The notes: generated by a model from the letters alone, not told the origin. Shown: positions 44,029 through 54,349, numbered from the stretch's first letter. The stretch is 64,000 nt of DNA from Prorocentrum cordatum (GCA_963575745.1 CAUYUJ010014762.1:104496-168495); one strand, 5' to 3'. Translations and numbers: made by a program.

Positions 44029-44199
44029 CCGGGGGGCGCACGAAATCTGCCGCGTTCAGCTGGCTTCGGCCCCGCGGGCAGGCGCTCTCGTCGATATATT
44101 GCACTGCGCCTCCGGCGCCAGGAATCGCCGGGGAAGCCAGCTGCGTGGGCTGACTCGGCACAGCCCCCCTTTGTGCTATCCCCCCTCTCGCCCGACCCG
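44029..44199. mobile_element. P4 element, left end truncated
   Basis: CACGAAATCTGCCGCGTTCA, GCTGGCTTCGGCCCC, TCGTCGATATATTGC, then CCAGCTGCGTGGGCTGACTC and CCCCTTTGTGCTATCCCCCC and TCTCGCCCGACCC at the right end. Confidence 0.7.
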
Positions 44200-44389
44200 C
44201 TGGGGGGGAGGACTGGATTGGGTTTCGGCGGCGCGCGCGAGGGAGTGGAGAGATGGGGGGCGGCCATCTACGAAAGCGGGAGCTTTCTGGAAGGCCGGGG
44301 CCTTCCTAGAAGCGCCTGGATGCTCTGCCCAGAAGCCCGGAGGGATTTTGATCTCATCTGAAGCCACCCTTCTTCGCAGATGTCCCCCC

Positions 44390-44475
44390 GCCCTCGCCGA
44401 AGGCCGCCCCCTTCGCCGGGGGGGGCGCCAGGAAAGCCAGCCGCGCGAGCTGACTCTCTCGTCCCCCCCCCCGAC
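44390..44475. mobile_element. P4 element fragment
   Basis: GGCGCCAGGAAAGCCAGCCG then CGCGAGCTGACTCTCTCGTC and a C run: the internal palindrome and right part only. Confidence 0.55.
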
Positions 44476-44569
44476 TGTGTGCGCGCCGCCGAGGGCTGGG
44501 CGGATGCGTCGCGCGCGTGCGCCCGGGCTCCTCGCGGCCGATCTGCCTCTCTGGCCGGGCTCCGTGCAG

Positions 44570-44715
44570 CAGGGCTGGACCTAAACGGTGTTCTGGCGAT
44601 TTCGTGGGCCGTTTTCGTTCCGACTTCGTCTTGCGCTTGAGGCGGATTGAAAGCAAGAAGTGAGGGAGAACGACAACGAAACGAAAACGAAAAACACCGT
44701 TGAGGTTCGACCCTG
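44570..44715. mobile_element. Inverted-repeat element P6 (GGACCTAAACGGTGTT), copy 1
   Basis: Left CAGGGCTGGACCTAAACGGT, GATTTCGTGGGCCGTTTTCG; right end inverted GCAGGGTCGAACCTCAACGG, TGTTTTTCGTTTTCGTTTCG. Second copy at 47160-47308. Confidence 0.75.
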
Positions 44716-44741
44716 CCGTGCGGCCTGGCGCCTGGTCCTCC

Positions 44742-44824
44742 AGTGCTCCCGGCGCCGGAAAATCAGCTGCGTGGGCTGGTTCTCAACCCCCCCCTTTGCT
44801 ATCCCCCCCTTTCGCCCGGCCCGA
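44742..44824. mobile_element. P4 element fragment
   Basis: CCCGGCGCCGGAAAATCAGC, TGCGTGGGCTGGTTCTCAAC, CCCCCCCTTTGCTATCCCCC, CCTTTCGCCCGGCCCG: right half of P4. Confidence 0.65.
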
Positions 44825-44883
44825 AGGGAGGGAGGGTCAAGCAGTGGCGAAGCGTCCAGGCTCGCCTATAGCCTTACCAAACA

Positions 44884-45025
44884 ATGTTCTAAGAACCTTT
44901 TGTGGTTCCCAGTTCTTAGAACATTTCTGGTTGGGGCTGTCTTGGTTTAGCACATCGGGCTAATGTTCTAAGAACGCTGTTTTTGTTCTTAGAACAGCTT
45001 TGGGTTCTAAGAACATTTCGTGTTA
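44884..45025. repeat. Cluster of GTTCTAAGAAC palindromes
   Basis: ATGTTCTAAGAACC, CAGTTCTTAGAACATT, ATGTTCTAAGAACGCTG, TTGTTCTTAGAACAGC, GGGTTCTAAGAACATT. Five copies of an 11-base palindrome in ~140 bp, arranged as nested inverted repeats. Confidence 0.75.
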
Positions 45026-45229
45026 GGACTATAGGAATGCCGGGACGGTCGGTCCCTGCTCAAGAGGGAGGGGGCGTTCGGGCGCACTCGGAAGCGGCCG
45101 CGGCGCCCGATGCAGCCTCCAGAGCCGCGCGCTCCGCGAGGTTCCCGCCGGATCCTCCCCCGGGGTCGTCCTCGCCCCGCCTCCATCCTGGAGGGCCCTC
45201 GACCCCTCCTCTCCGCTGCGCTCTCTCGA

Positions 45230-45440
45230 AACTTGGTCCGAGCCCCGAATCATCAGGGGTAACTCGGGTCAGGGCTAACTCGGGTTCGTTTTTCGGGAAT
45301 CACCCCGGATAATTCGGGCGTCCAGAGCCCCACATCATCAGGGGTAACGCGGGTCAGGGCTAACTCGGGTTCCTTTTTCGGGAATCCAAGCCCGAGTTAC
45401 CCCGGACCCGAGTTACACCGGCTAACTCGGGCGCCCAAAT
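45230..45440. repeat. AACTCGGGT direct and inverted repeats
   Basis: CATCAGGGGTAACTCGGGTC, AGGGCTAACTCGGGTTCGTT, TTTCGGGAATC occurs twice in direct order (about 45250 and 45330), followed by inverted CCCGAGTTACCCCGG and CCCGAGTTACACCGG. Probably an amplified foldback element. Confidence 0.7.
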
Positions 45441-45634
45441 TGGGTGTACCGAGCAGCCGCCGGGAGGCCAGCCGAAGGAGGTCATTATGAGGGCCCCGGA
45501 TGCCAGGGCACTGCAGGGCAGGATCACTGCCAGATCCGGGGGGAGGAAGACGGAAGGACGGAGAACTTCTCGACCCACGGCCGTCGCTCGCTCGGGCGCG
45601 CCAGCGTCCTGGACTGTCAGAGGCCCCGAGAGGC

Positions 45635-45891
45635 AAGTCGGGCACGTCCCTCTACGGGAGGAACATTCAAACACGGTCAAACACATGTTATGGGCACGGT
45701 TGTTCGATGATTGTTGACTATGCTGTGAACACGTGTTGATTCTATGTCATGCTTTATTACTCCTCGAAGTTCCTCGAACATGCAAACGTAGTCAAAGAAT
45801 TCTTATGGGCACGATTCCTCGATTCTTGCTGATGATGTTGTGAACATTGCTTGATTATCGAAGCTCTGCCTGTGGGAGGGCATGCCCGACC
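45635..45891. mobile_element. P1-related element with TTATGGGCACG interior
   Basis: Left AAGTCGGGCACGTCCCTCTA and right (inverted) AGGTCGGGCATGCCCTCCCA resemble P1 ends. The interior carries TTATGGGCACGGTTGTTCGA and TTATGGGCACGATTCCTCGA as a spaced direct pair. Confidence 0.55.
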
Positions 45892-46265
45892 TGACCCGAG
45901 CGAGGGCGAGCGAGCTCGCCGACCCCCCCGCTCCCGTGCCGGCGCCTCCCGTGCCAGCTCCCCGCGGGGTCGGCGCAGGACGAGCCCTCGGCGCGTGCCG
46001 GGCTGCGTCGCCCGATGCGCTCCGCTCGCCGGCGCTCGGAGGGAGAGAATCGCCGGCGCTGTTTCGCCCCCGAAGCCCCCGACGTCTCGACGAAAAGGAA
46101 GCCGCGCAGAGAAGGAGAGAAACCCTGGGATACACCCCCAACAAGGAGGCTGTTCGGATGCACCCCCGTCGAGGCTGGGCGCCCCCCCCCCCGTCCTAGA
46201 TCCCGGGGTCGGGCCCGAAATGTCAGGTTCAATCGAAGACCTTCCAAAGCCTGGGGTAGGGGTGG

Positions 46266-46540
46266 ACTCCTCCTCCTCCTCCTCCTCCTCCTCCTCCTCC
46301 TCCTCCTCCCCTCCTCCTCCTCCTCCTCCTCCTCGTCCTCCTCTTCCTCCTCCTCCTTCTCCTCCCCCTCCTCCTCCTCCTCCTCCTCCTCCTCCTCCTC
46401 GTCCTCCTCTTCCTCCTCCTCCTTCTCGTCGTCCTCCTCCTCCTCCCCTCCCCTCCTCCCCCTCCTCCTCCTCCCCCTCCTCCTCCTCCTCCTCCTCCTC
46501 CTCCTCCTCCTCCTCCTCCTCCTCCTCCTCCTCCTCCCCT
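46266..46540. repeat. (CCT)n microsatellite with a duplicated block
   Basis: CCT triplets; GTCCTCCTCTTCCTCCTCCT occurs at 46335 and 46401, showing an internal duplication of about 65 bp. Upstream 45892-46265 has no gene supported. Confidence 0.9.
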
Positions 46541-46549
46541 GTTAAAGAA

Positions 46550-46640
46550 GGCGCCGATGCCTCGCGGGTGCCTCGCCGCTGCGTCGGCTTGGCATCGGCG
46601 GAGAGGCGGCGCGATCTTCCGACCCCACCTGCGCGGACCC
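46550..46640. mobile_element. Possible fragment of element P2
   Basis: GGCATCGGCGGAGAGGCGGC, GCGATCTTCCGACCCCACCT resembles the right arm of P2. Confidence 0.4.
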
Positions 46641-46914
46641 CAGCTCATCTCCTGAGCCTGTTGCCGAAGAAATGGGTGGCGGTCTCGGCGCGAGGCCAGG
46701 CTGTGCCGGGCTGTACCATGCCTTGCGCACCCTCTCGGGACCATCCTGCCCTGTTCGACACCCGACTGCGAACAAAGAGGAGACCTGCGCAACGGGAAGG
46801 GATGGGATGGAGGGGTAGGACGTCAGATATGACGCTTGCGCGCCTGGCTTGTCTCGCTCCTCCTCTCTACTTGTGGAGGACGATCAATGGAGAGGAAGCA
46901 TGTTGCCACATAAT

Positions 46915-47010
46915 TTCCAGATGTCTAAAACATGTGTTAAACATGTTTTAAACATGTAAAAACGTGTTCGAACATGTTTAGAACATTTTCCGACATTTCA
47001 AACACACTTT
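46915..47010. repeat. AACATGTTT palindrome cluster
   Basis: AAAACATGTGTTAAACATGT, TTTAAACATGTAAAAACGTG, TTCGAACATGTTTAGAAC: overlapping palindromes in an AT-rich patch. Confidence 0.7.
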
Positions 47011-47159
47011 AAATTCAATGATAGGACTGTTAGGGTGTCCATTGTCGTGGCATCCACAACTCTCTCCCTCTTCTTTCTCCTCTTCCTCTCTTGGTCGTGC
47101 CTGACGTTTCTCCCGCTCCCGCTGGCGGTGCCGCTGGCAGTAGGCCACAGCCGGTCGTA

Positions 47160-47308
47160 GGGGTGGACCTAAACAGTGTTTGGGCGATTTCGTGGGCCGT
47201 GTTCGCTTCAGTTTCGTTCTGCAGCAACGGGGGATTGAAGGCTAAGAGAGGGAAAGCGAAAGCCAAATCCGACACGAAAACGAATCACACTGTTCAGGTC
47301 TATCCCTG
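47160..47308. mobile_element. Inverted-repeat element P6, copy 2
   Basis: GGGGTGGACCTAAACAGTGT, GATTTCGTGGGCCGTGTTCG on the left; right inverted CAGGGATAGACCTGAACAGT, TCGTTTTCGTGTCGG. The interior GGGGGATTGAAGGCTAAGAG matches GGCGGATTGAAAGCAAGAAG of copy 1. Confidence 0.75.
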
Positions 47309-47379
47309 TCCGGTCGTTCCACTTTTCTGCCAGTGCGCCTCTCACGTGCAGGGTTGTTTTTTTGTTATTTCTCGCTCTC

Positions 47380-47380
47380 C

Positions 47381-47411
<31 letters not shown>

Positions 47412-47420
47412 TCTCTCCCT
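47380..47420. repeat. (CT)n microsatellite
   Basis: CTCTCTCTCT runs between two TCTCTCC interruptions. Confidence 0.8.
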
Positions 47421-47637
47421 TTGTCCCCTACCACGTCGTAGTATGCAACTCATGGTAGGTTCATTTCAGCATCGGCGCTGGTATGTCCGTGGTCGAAAAT
47501 TGGCCTGATCGTGCAACCCCCCGCTTCAAATCGTGTGCTGTGATCCTGGCTGGTCTTGGGCCCAGTCCGGGCTGAGCTGGGCCTGGTGGGCCCTCGCCCG
47601 GGCTTGGCAGCTCTTTTGGTCTTTCTTGCGAAGACCT

Positions 47638-47885
47638 CCCTCCTCCTCCTCCTCCTCCTCCTCCTCCTCCTCCTCCTCCTCCTCCTCCTCCTCCCCCCTC
47701 CTCGTCCTCTTCCTCCTTCCTCCCTCCTCCCCCTCCCTCCTCTCCTCCTCCTCTCTCCTCCTCCTCCTCCTCCTCCTCCTCCTGCTCCCCCTCCTCCTCC
47801 TCCTCCCCCTCCCTCCTCCCTCCTCCTCCTCCTCCTCCTCCTCCTCCTCCTCCTCCTCCTCCTCCTCCTCCTCCTCCCCCTCCTC
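47638..47885. repeat. (CCT)n microsatellite
   Basis: CCT/CTC repeats in two large blocks. The flanks 47421-47637 and 47886-48147 hold no gene I can support. Confidence 0.9.
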
Positions 47886-48147
47886 CACATCCGTGGCCTC
47901 GGCCCGCCCCCCCCCCTCTCTCCGAGCATCGGCCTCGCCCCGCCGGCCTCGCCCCGCCCCCCCCCTCGTGGGCGAAGACCGTGCCCGCAGCCGCGGCCTC
48001 GCGGAGGCGGCCCCGCGGGCTCCCTGGGCGCTCCTCGCGGCCGCACCCCGCGCGGGGCGTGCCCGTGCGGCCGTGCGCCTCTGCGGGATCGGGCCCTGGA
48101 AGCCAGTCCGCTGGGGCGCGGGCACGGAGATGTTCGCCGCTCGCGAG

Positions 48148-48327
48148 TACAGTCGGGGCGTTGACCTAAGGAACCCTAAATAAGGAACGAGGCCCCTCTT
48201 TTCCATAAGTTAAACTTCGATTTCCTGTCGAAAACATAAGCCAAACCTGAGGCAAGCTGTGAAACACTTGAGGAACGCGGAGCCCCTCCCCAACCAAAAG
48301 GGTTCCTTCTTCAGGGCCCCGACTGTA
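48148..48327. mobile_element. MITE-like element, TA/CAGTCGGGGC family, copy 2 (inverted)
   Basis: TACAGTCGGGGCGTTGACCT at the left, GGGCCCCGACTGTA at the right. TAAGGAACCCTAAATAAGGA, AACGAGGCCCCT, CGATTTCCTGTCGAAAAC, GAGCCCCTCCCCAACC and GGTTCCTTCTTCAGGGCCCC are the reverse complement of copy 1 blocks. Length 180 bp. Confidence 0.85.
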
Positions 48328-48497
48328 GACGTCCCAGGAGTTGTCTCCCAACTCTCCACCCCTCTCCCCGAGCATCGGCCTCGGATGCCGCCCGTGCCGG
48401 CGCTGGCGACGAGCAAGTCTTCTTGAAGATGGCGGCGCCGGAAAGGGCAACGACGACGAGAGAGGCGTCGGCGAGAAGGGCGGCGACGGGGGCAAAA

Positions 48498-48571
48498 GAT
48501 GACGTTGAGAGAGACGACGACGATCAAGTTGACGACGACGGCGACGACGACGACGGCGGCGGCGGCGACGA

Positions 48572-48604
<33 letters not shown>

Positions 48605-48631
48605 TGACGACGGTGGCGGCGGCGACGACGA

Positions 48632-48664
<33 letters not shown>

Positions 48665-48740
48665 TGGCGACGAGCACGGCGGCGACGGCGGCGACGCCGA
48701 CGACGACGACGGCGACGACGACGCCCACGGCGGCGGCGGC
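48498..48740. repeat. (GAC)n/(GGC) triplet microsatellite
   Basis: GACGACGGCGACGACGACG. A ~66-bp block containing GGTGGCGGCGACGACGACG repeats with small changes. Open in several frames (Asp-, Thr- or Arg-rich); no gene inferred. Confidence 0.9.
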
Positions 48741-48914
48741 GGCGGCCTCGCGCCGCCCCGCCCCCCGCCGCTGCAGCGGCGCCGCCCCAGGCCCGCGGGG
48801 CGCCGGCGGCGGAGCACAGGCGCGGGCGCGCCGCCGCGCCGGCGGGGCGCCCGGGCGGGGGCGCCGTCGCGGCGGAGAGGGCGCGGGCGGCGCAGGAGGC
48901 GCGCCCCCCAGCCT
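48741..48914. other. Very GC-rich spacer
   Basis: CGGCGGCGGCG and CGCCGGCGGCGG words with small palindromes. No gene supported. Confidence 0.4.
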
Positions 48915-49530
48915 CCTCCATGCTCGCTCCTCCAGCCTCGCTCCTCGATCCTCCTCCTCTTCCTCCTGCTCCATCCTCGCTCCTCCTCCTCCTTCTCCAC
49001 TTTCCTCCTCCATCCTCCCTCCTCCTCCACTTTCCTCCCATCCTCTCCTCCTCCATACCTCCTCCCCCATCCTTCCTCCTCCTCCTCTCCTCCTCCTCCT
49101 CCTGCTCCAGCCTCCTCCTCTCCTCCATTCTCGCTCCTCCTCCTCCTCCTTCTCCATCCTCCTCATCCTCCTCCTCTATCTTCCTCCATCCTCCCCCTCC
49201 TCCTCCTCGTCCTCACTCCTTCTCCTCCTCCTCCTCCTCCTCCACTTTCCTCCTGCTCTAACATCCTCCCCCATCCTCCCTCATCCTCCATGCTCCCTTC
49301 TCCCATCCTTCTTCTCCATCCTTCCTCCTCCATCGTCCTCGCTCCTCCTCCTCCTCCTCCTCCTCCTCCTTCTCCTCCTCCTCCATCCTCGCTCCTCCTT
49401 CTCCTCCATCCTCCTCCCCCATCCTCCTCCTCCATCCTTCTCCATCCTCCTCCTCCATCCTCCTCCTCCCTCCTCCTCCTCCCTCCATTCTCCTCCTCCT
49501 ACTCCATCGTCCTCCTTCTCCCCCTCCTGC
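48915..49530. repeat. TCCTCCTCCAT-type pyrimidine repeat
   Basis: Over 600 bp of CTCCTCC with frequent CAT/GCT interruptions (TCCTCCATCCTC, TCGCTCCTCCT), more degenerate than the pure CCT tracts. Confidence 0.85.
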
Positions 49531-49567
49531 GCATCGGCAGCGCGATGACTTGGGGTTGGATGTCACG

Positions 49568-49618
49568 GGCCGAGGAGGAGGAGGAGGAGGATGAGGAGGA
49601 GGAGGAGGAGGAGGAGAA
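49568..49618. repeat. (GAG)n microsatellite
   Basis: Short pure GAG run; the opposite sense to the pyrimidine tract just upstream. Confidence 0.85.
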
Positions 49619-49803
49619 GACGAAACAAAAAACAGGACGCGCGGCTTCTTCGTCGGTCCCCCGGGGGCCCTCACCAAGGCCCCCGGCCGTCACAAGAGAG
49701 ACAGCTCGGGATGAGATCGGGGAACAACGGATGACATAAGCATGATTCTCTGGAGGTCCGCGCGGACCTGCAGGCTTTTTTCTTTACGCCACTGCCTGTT
49801 GCT

Positions 49804-49988
49804 CTGCGGTCGGGGTGCTGAAGAAGGAACCCCTTTCGTTGGGGAGGGGCTCCGGGCTCCTTGATCGTTCTATACAGTCTGCCTTACGGTGTTCCTGAGG
49901 TTTTCGACGGGAAATCGAAGCTCAATTCGTGGAGACAAAAGGGGCATCGTTCCTTTGTAGGATTCCTTCGGTCAACGCCCCGACTGTA
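49804..49988. mobile_element. MITE-like element, TA/CAGTCGGGGC family, copy 3
   Basis: Left TGCGGTCGGGGTGCTGAAGA (end diverged), right AACGCCCCGACTGTA. Shared AAGGAACCCCTTTCGTTGGG, GAGGGGCTC, GAGGTTTTCGACGGGAAATC, GAAGCTCAATTCGTGGA. Same orientation as copy 1. Confidence 0.8.
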
Positions 49989-51360
49989 ATGGAGGATGAC
50001 GACTGCTAAATGACCGGGGGTCGTGTTCACGCGGCGGCGCCGGGGATGACGATTAGAACAAACCGGCCTCGGGCTGGAACACTTTTTGTTAGCGTTCTCC
50101 TCCAGTCAGAAAATTGTGCAGAGATAGCAGAAATCTATTTGTTTAATCGTTCTCTCCCATTTTCTATTTTATCGCCATCACCCATTTATACCTCTGGGGT
50201 CGTGCTCTAGGCCTCCGAGGCCCCTGCTTGAACAAAAAAAACACGACGTCGGAGGTCTGGGCGGGCGTCGGCGTCGGCTCGGCGTGGTCGGGGTCGTCGG
50301 GGTTCGTCGGGGTCGTGGGCGCAGGGCTTCCCTGGCGCGAGGCTCCGGGTGGGGGGGGGGCGCCGAGGTCTCGAGGCTCGGGGTCTCGAAGCATCTTCGT
50401 GGGCTCTCGGCGGCTTTCCAGCCTCTGCTGCGTCGCAGCAGCGGCGCCTCGCCGGGAGCGCTCTGGGGCTGCCCGGATCGTTCAGAACGGCCGCCGGAGA
50501 GCTGATTTGCGACCACTCATTGCCAACAGGGGGCCCGATGGCCCAGCCCGGCGTGCGGATTCTCTACGGGGGGCCCATCGCCGATCTATCGGCGACGTGC
50601 CGCCAGCCAAAAGTATACAAACAGCCCAGGTCGATCGGCGATGTATCGCCAATTCTAAGTCGGTGTTCCCCCTCTGAGCCTGTCCCCCCCTGACGTTCCC
50701 CTTCAGTCTTACGCAGACGGCGCTAACCGCTTGCCAGACCCGCCCGATCAACACAGATAACGGAAGCAATTCTGGAAAACAAAAAATAACAACATAAAAC
50801 AGACACCAGAGAAAAACCCCAATCAGTGGATGGTTTCGCTGAGGAGATCGGCCGGGAACCCGGGAGCCCGGGAACCCAGAACCCACCGAAATCGGCATAG
50901 CGTTTGGTGGACCTGCGTGTAGCGGGCAATATGCCAGCACACCCGCCGTCCCAGTCAAGAAGCAACGCACAGTGATCGCGGGGCACCCGCGCATGGTTCA
51001 GATGTTGTCTCGAATTGCATATTGCAGTGTTTTGTTCAAAGGGAGGCTGGCCTTGCGCACGGCAGGCAATCGGCGGGTACCCTTGCCGGCCCCGTCAAAA
51101 CACTATATAAAGTGCTCGCGCCCCCCCGATCACGGCCCAAGATTGTGCCCCAAAGTAGACTTCACACTGTTCCCGACCATCCTGTGGTGTTGGATCCCCA
51201 GTTTGTTATATGTATATATAAACAGCGCCCCGCGTCTCTCCTCTCCTTCCTCCTCCCTCTCATCCTTCTTCCTCCCCCTCCTTGCCTCTGCCCTCTACGT
51301 GTACCTGTTTCGGCACGCCCCTCACACGTTTTGTGGGCCCATAGGGAGCTCCGCCGAAGG
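49989..51360. other. Anonymous region with small palindromes
   Basis: GCCGATCTATCGGCGA (50580) and GTCGATCGGCGATGTATCGCC (50631) recall element P2 interiors. The minus-strand frame 50994-50482 has a hydrophobic stretch but no family match. No gene supported. Confidence 0.3.
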
Positions 51361-51369
51361 TCCACATGC

Positions 51370-52630
51370 CAGCGTTCGCATGCGCCTACCGCAAACATTT
51401 TGGTACACCCTTCACGCGCTTGGTGGCACCACGAGGAGCTCCACAGACGGCCCCAGTGACTGCGTTCGCATGCGCCTACCGCGTCCAGTTTGGCACACCC
51501 TCACACGTTGCGCGCCTTCATAAGGCGTTCCACCAACGGCCACAGTGGCTGCGTTCGCATGCGCCCTCCTCACCAATTTCGGCACACCCCTCACACGCTT
51601 CGTGGCCCCATAGGGAGCCCCACCGACGGCCTCAGTGGCTGCGTTCGCACGCGCCCACCGCGCCCATTTTGGCACACCCCGCGCGCGCGCTTTGTGGCCC
51701 CATAGGGAGCTCCACCAACAGCCCCAGAGGCTGCGTTCGCTTGCGCCCTCCACACCCATTTTGGCACACCCACCACACGTTTCGTGGCCCCATGAGGAGC
51801 CCCACCAACAGCCCCAGTGGCTGCGTTCGCATGCGCCCACCGCACACATTTGGTTCCCCTCACACGTTTCGTGGCCCCACAGGGAGCTCCACCGAAGGTC
51901 CCTACGCCAGCGTTCGCATGCGACCACCGCGCCCATTTTGGTACATCCCCATATGTTCCGTGGCCCCGTAGGGAGCTCCACCGACGGCCCGCCCCAGTGA
52001 CTGCGTTCGCACACGCCCACCACACCGATTTTGGTACATCCCGCGCACGTGTCGTGGCCCGTAGGGAGATTCACCCGTGGCACCAGTGGCTGCGGTCGCA
52101 TGCGCCCACCGCGCCCATTTTGGCACACCCATCACACGATTCGTGTCCCGAAAGGGGGCTCCATCGACGGCCCCAGCGATTGCGTTCGCATGCGCCCATC
52201 GCACCAATTTGGCACACCCTGACACGTTTCGCGGCACCCTAGGGAGCTCCACCGACGGACCCTGTGGCTGCGTTCGCATGCGCCCACTGCACCCATGCCG
52301 GCCCACCCATCACACGTTTCGGGGCCCCATTGAGAGCTCCACCGACGGCCCCAGTGGCTGCGTACGCATGCGCCGACCGTACCCATGGTGGCACACCCTT
52401 CACACGTTTCGTGGCCCCATAGGGAGCTCAACCGACAGCCCCAGTGGCTGCGTTCGCATGTGCCGACCGCACCCATTTTGGCACACCCTTCACACGTTTC
52501 GTGGGGCCCCATAGGGAGCTCCACCGAACGCGCCAGTGGCTGCCTTCGCATGCGCCCACCGCGCCCATTTTGGCCCGCCTGTCACACGTTTCGTGGCCCC
52601 GTAGGGAGCTTCCCCGTGGACTGCGTCCGC
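51370..52630. repeat. Tandem array, 90-bp unit, about 14 copies
   Basis: Unit: CTGCGTTCGCATGCGCCCAC, CGCGCCCATTTTGGCACACC, CCTCACACGTTTCGTGGCCC, CATAGGGAGCTCCACCGACG, GCCCCAGTGG. Copies start near 51463, 51550, 51640, 51730, 51820 and so on to 52540. The 90-bp period is a multiple of three, so frames on both strands stay open for several units; small indels break them. No protein family recognised. Confidence 0.93.
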
Positions 52631-53185
52631 ATGCGAAGCTGGAGGGGATTGGGAATCAGGACGAGGCTGCCCGCGCCATTCACAGATCTGCCGCCCTGCG
52701 GGAACACGGCCAGACAACTCCAGCGCCCATGGCGCGGATGAGTGAGCTGGAGAGGAGGCTGGATGGGGCAGGAGCCGCCAGCATGTGCACGCAATTCGAT
52801 TTCCAGCCCAGCATGCGCACACAGGCCTCCACCCAAGCAGGCGCGTGCGAGCACGTGCACGTACGTGCGTACGTATGTTGCCGGCTTAAATCAACATCGT
52901 CATCATCATCAGGGATAAACAACATCGTCGTCATTGTCGTCATCGTCGCTACCCGCACGTACGTGCGGGATCCCGTGGGGACATTACCTTGTGACGTACC
53001 CAACCGTTTCTTTACACGTGGCGATTATACTCAGGACCACTCAATGCTGACTGGCATTCTGAAAGACCCGCAGTGCGCAAGACGAGCACCCACCAGTGAT
53101 TTCAGAAGAGCGCAGCAAGAAGAGGAACGACAACTAAACAAAATGGAAACACAGGGGCGTTGATAGAAACGCGTATGACGTACCT
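52631..53185. other. Spacer between two tandem arrays
   Basis: One frame near 52640-52790 reads KLEGIGNQDEAARAIHRSAA, LREHGQTTPAPMARMSELER and looks protein-like; no family recognised. GCACGTACGTGCGTACGTAT and ACCCGCACGTACGTGCGGGA at 52857 and 52950 are palindromic. Confidence 0.3.
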
Positions 53186-53187
53186 CC

Positions 53188-54105
53188 GAATGATCCACGT
53201 GGGACGTACCTCCGCTAAGCCTCCCAGGAGCCCACGAAAGTGGCGACAGTTGCGCAGATCGCGACCCCCAGGGGGCGGCGAGGTCCCGAGGTGATCCGCG
53301 TGGGACCCACCTCCGCTGGGCCTCACAGGAGCCCACGAAAGCGGCAACAGCTGCGCAGATCGCGAGCCCCCCAGGGGTGGCGAGGTCTCGAGGTGATCCG
53401 CGTGGGACCCACCTCCGCTGGGCCTCCCAGGAGCCCACGAAAGTGGCGACAGTTGCGCAGATCGTTAGACCCCCAGGGAACGTCGAGGTCCCGAGGTAAT
53501 CCGCGTGGGACCCACCTCCGCTGGGCCTCCCAGGAGCCCACGAAAGTGGCGACAGTTGCGCAGATCGCAAGCCCCCCAGGGGGCGGCGAGGTCCCGAAGT
53601 GATCTGCGTTGGACCCACCCCCGATGGGCATCCCAGGAGCCCACGACAGTGGCACCAGTTGCACAGACCGCAAGCCCCCAGGGAGCGGCGAGGTCCCGAG
53701 GTGATACGCGTGGGACCCACCTCCGCTGGGCCTCCCAGGAGCCCACGAAAGTGGCGACAGTTGCGCAGATCGCAGCCCCCAGGCCACCGCGAGGTCTCGA
53801 GGTGATCCGCGTGGGACCCACCTCCGCTGGGTCTCCCAGGAGCCCACGAACGGAACGACAGTTGCGCAGATCGCAGCCCCCAGGCCACCGCGAGGTCTCG
53901 AGGTGATCCGCGTGGGACCCACCTCCGCTGGGCCTCCCAGGAGCCCACGAAAGTGACGACAGTTGCGCAGATCGCAGCCCCCAGGCCACCGCGAGGTCTC
54001 GAGGTGATCCGCGTGGGACCCACCTCCGCTGGGCCTCCCAGGAGCCCACGAAAGTGGCGACAGTTCCCAGGAGCCCACGAAAGTGGCGACAGTTGCGCAG
54101 ATCGC
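53188..54105. repeat. Tandem array, about 102-bp unit, 9 copies
   Basis: Unit: GAGGTGATCCGCGTGGGACC, CACCTCCGCTGGGCCTCCCA, GGAGCCCACGAAAGTGGCGA, CAGTTGCGCAGATCGCAGCC, CCCAGG. Copies near 53291, 53393, 53496, 53600, 53700, 53802, 53902, 54005. At the right end a 29-bp piece (CCCAGGAGCCCACGAAAGTG...) is repeated directly. Open frames on both strands follow the 3n period. Confidence 0.93.
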
Positions 54106-54254
54106 AGTCCGACGGCACGAGAGAAGAAGAGAGGGGAACACAGGAGACAGGAGAGGAGGAGGAGGGGAGGAGGGGGGAGGAGGAGAAGGAGGACGGGGCG
54201 ACCACACTGCTCTATTCAAAACGAGTACCTAACCATAGGAGGGTTGGGAAAAGG
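54106..54254. other. GA-rich spacer
   Basis: GAGGAGGAGGGGAGGAGGGG around 54153-54190; otherwise no feature. Confidence 0.4.
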
Positions 54255-54294
54255 TAATCGTCGTCATCGTCGCCATCATCATCGACACCATCGC

Positions 54295-54349
<55 letters not shown>

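Noticed and set aside
48423-49739. 438-codon plus-strand frame, Asp- then Ser/Pro-rich
   Set aside because: Entirely triplet repeats (GAC then CTC); no unique protein segment.
51370-52630. CCATTTTGGC in each 90-bp unit, a 10-base match to the spliced leader core
   Set aside because: The flanks (CGCGC before, ACACC after) do not match the leader GTAG and TCAAG, so a chance match of a short word is more likely than an SL array.
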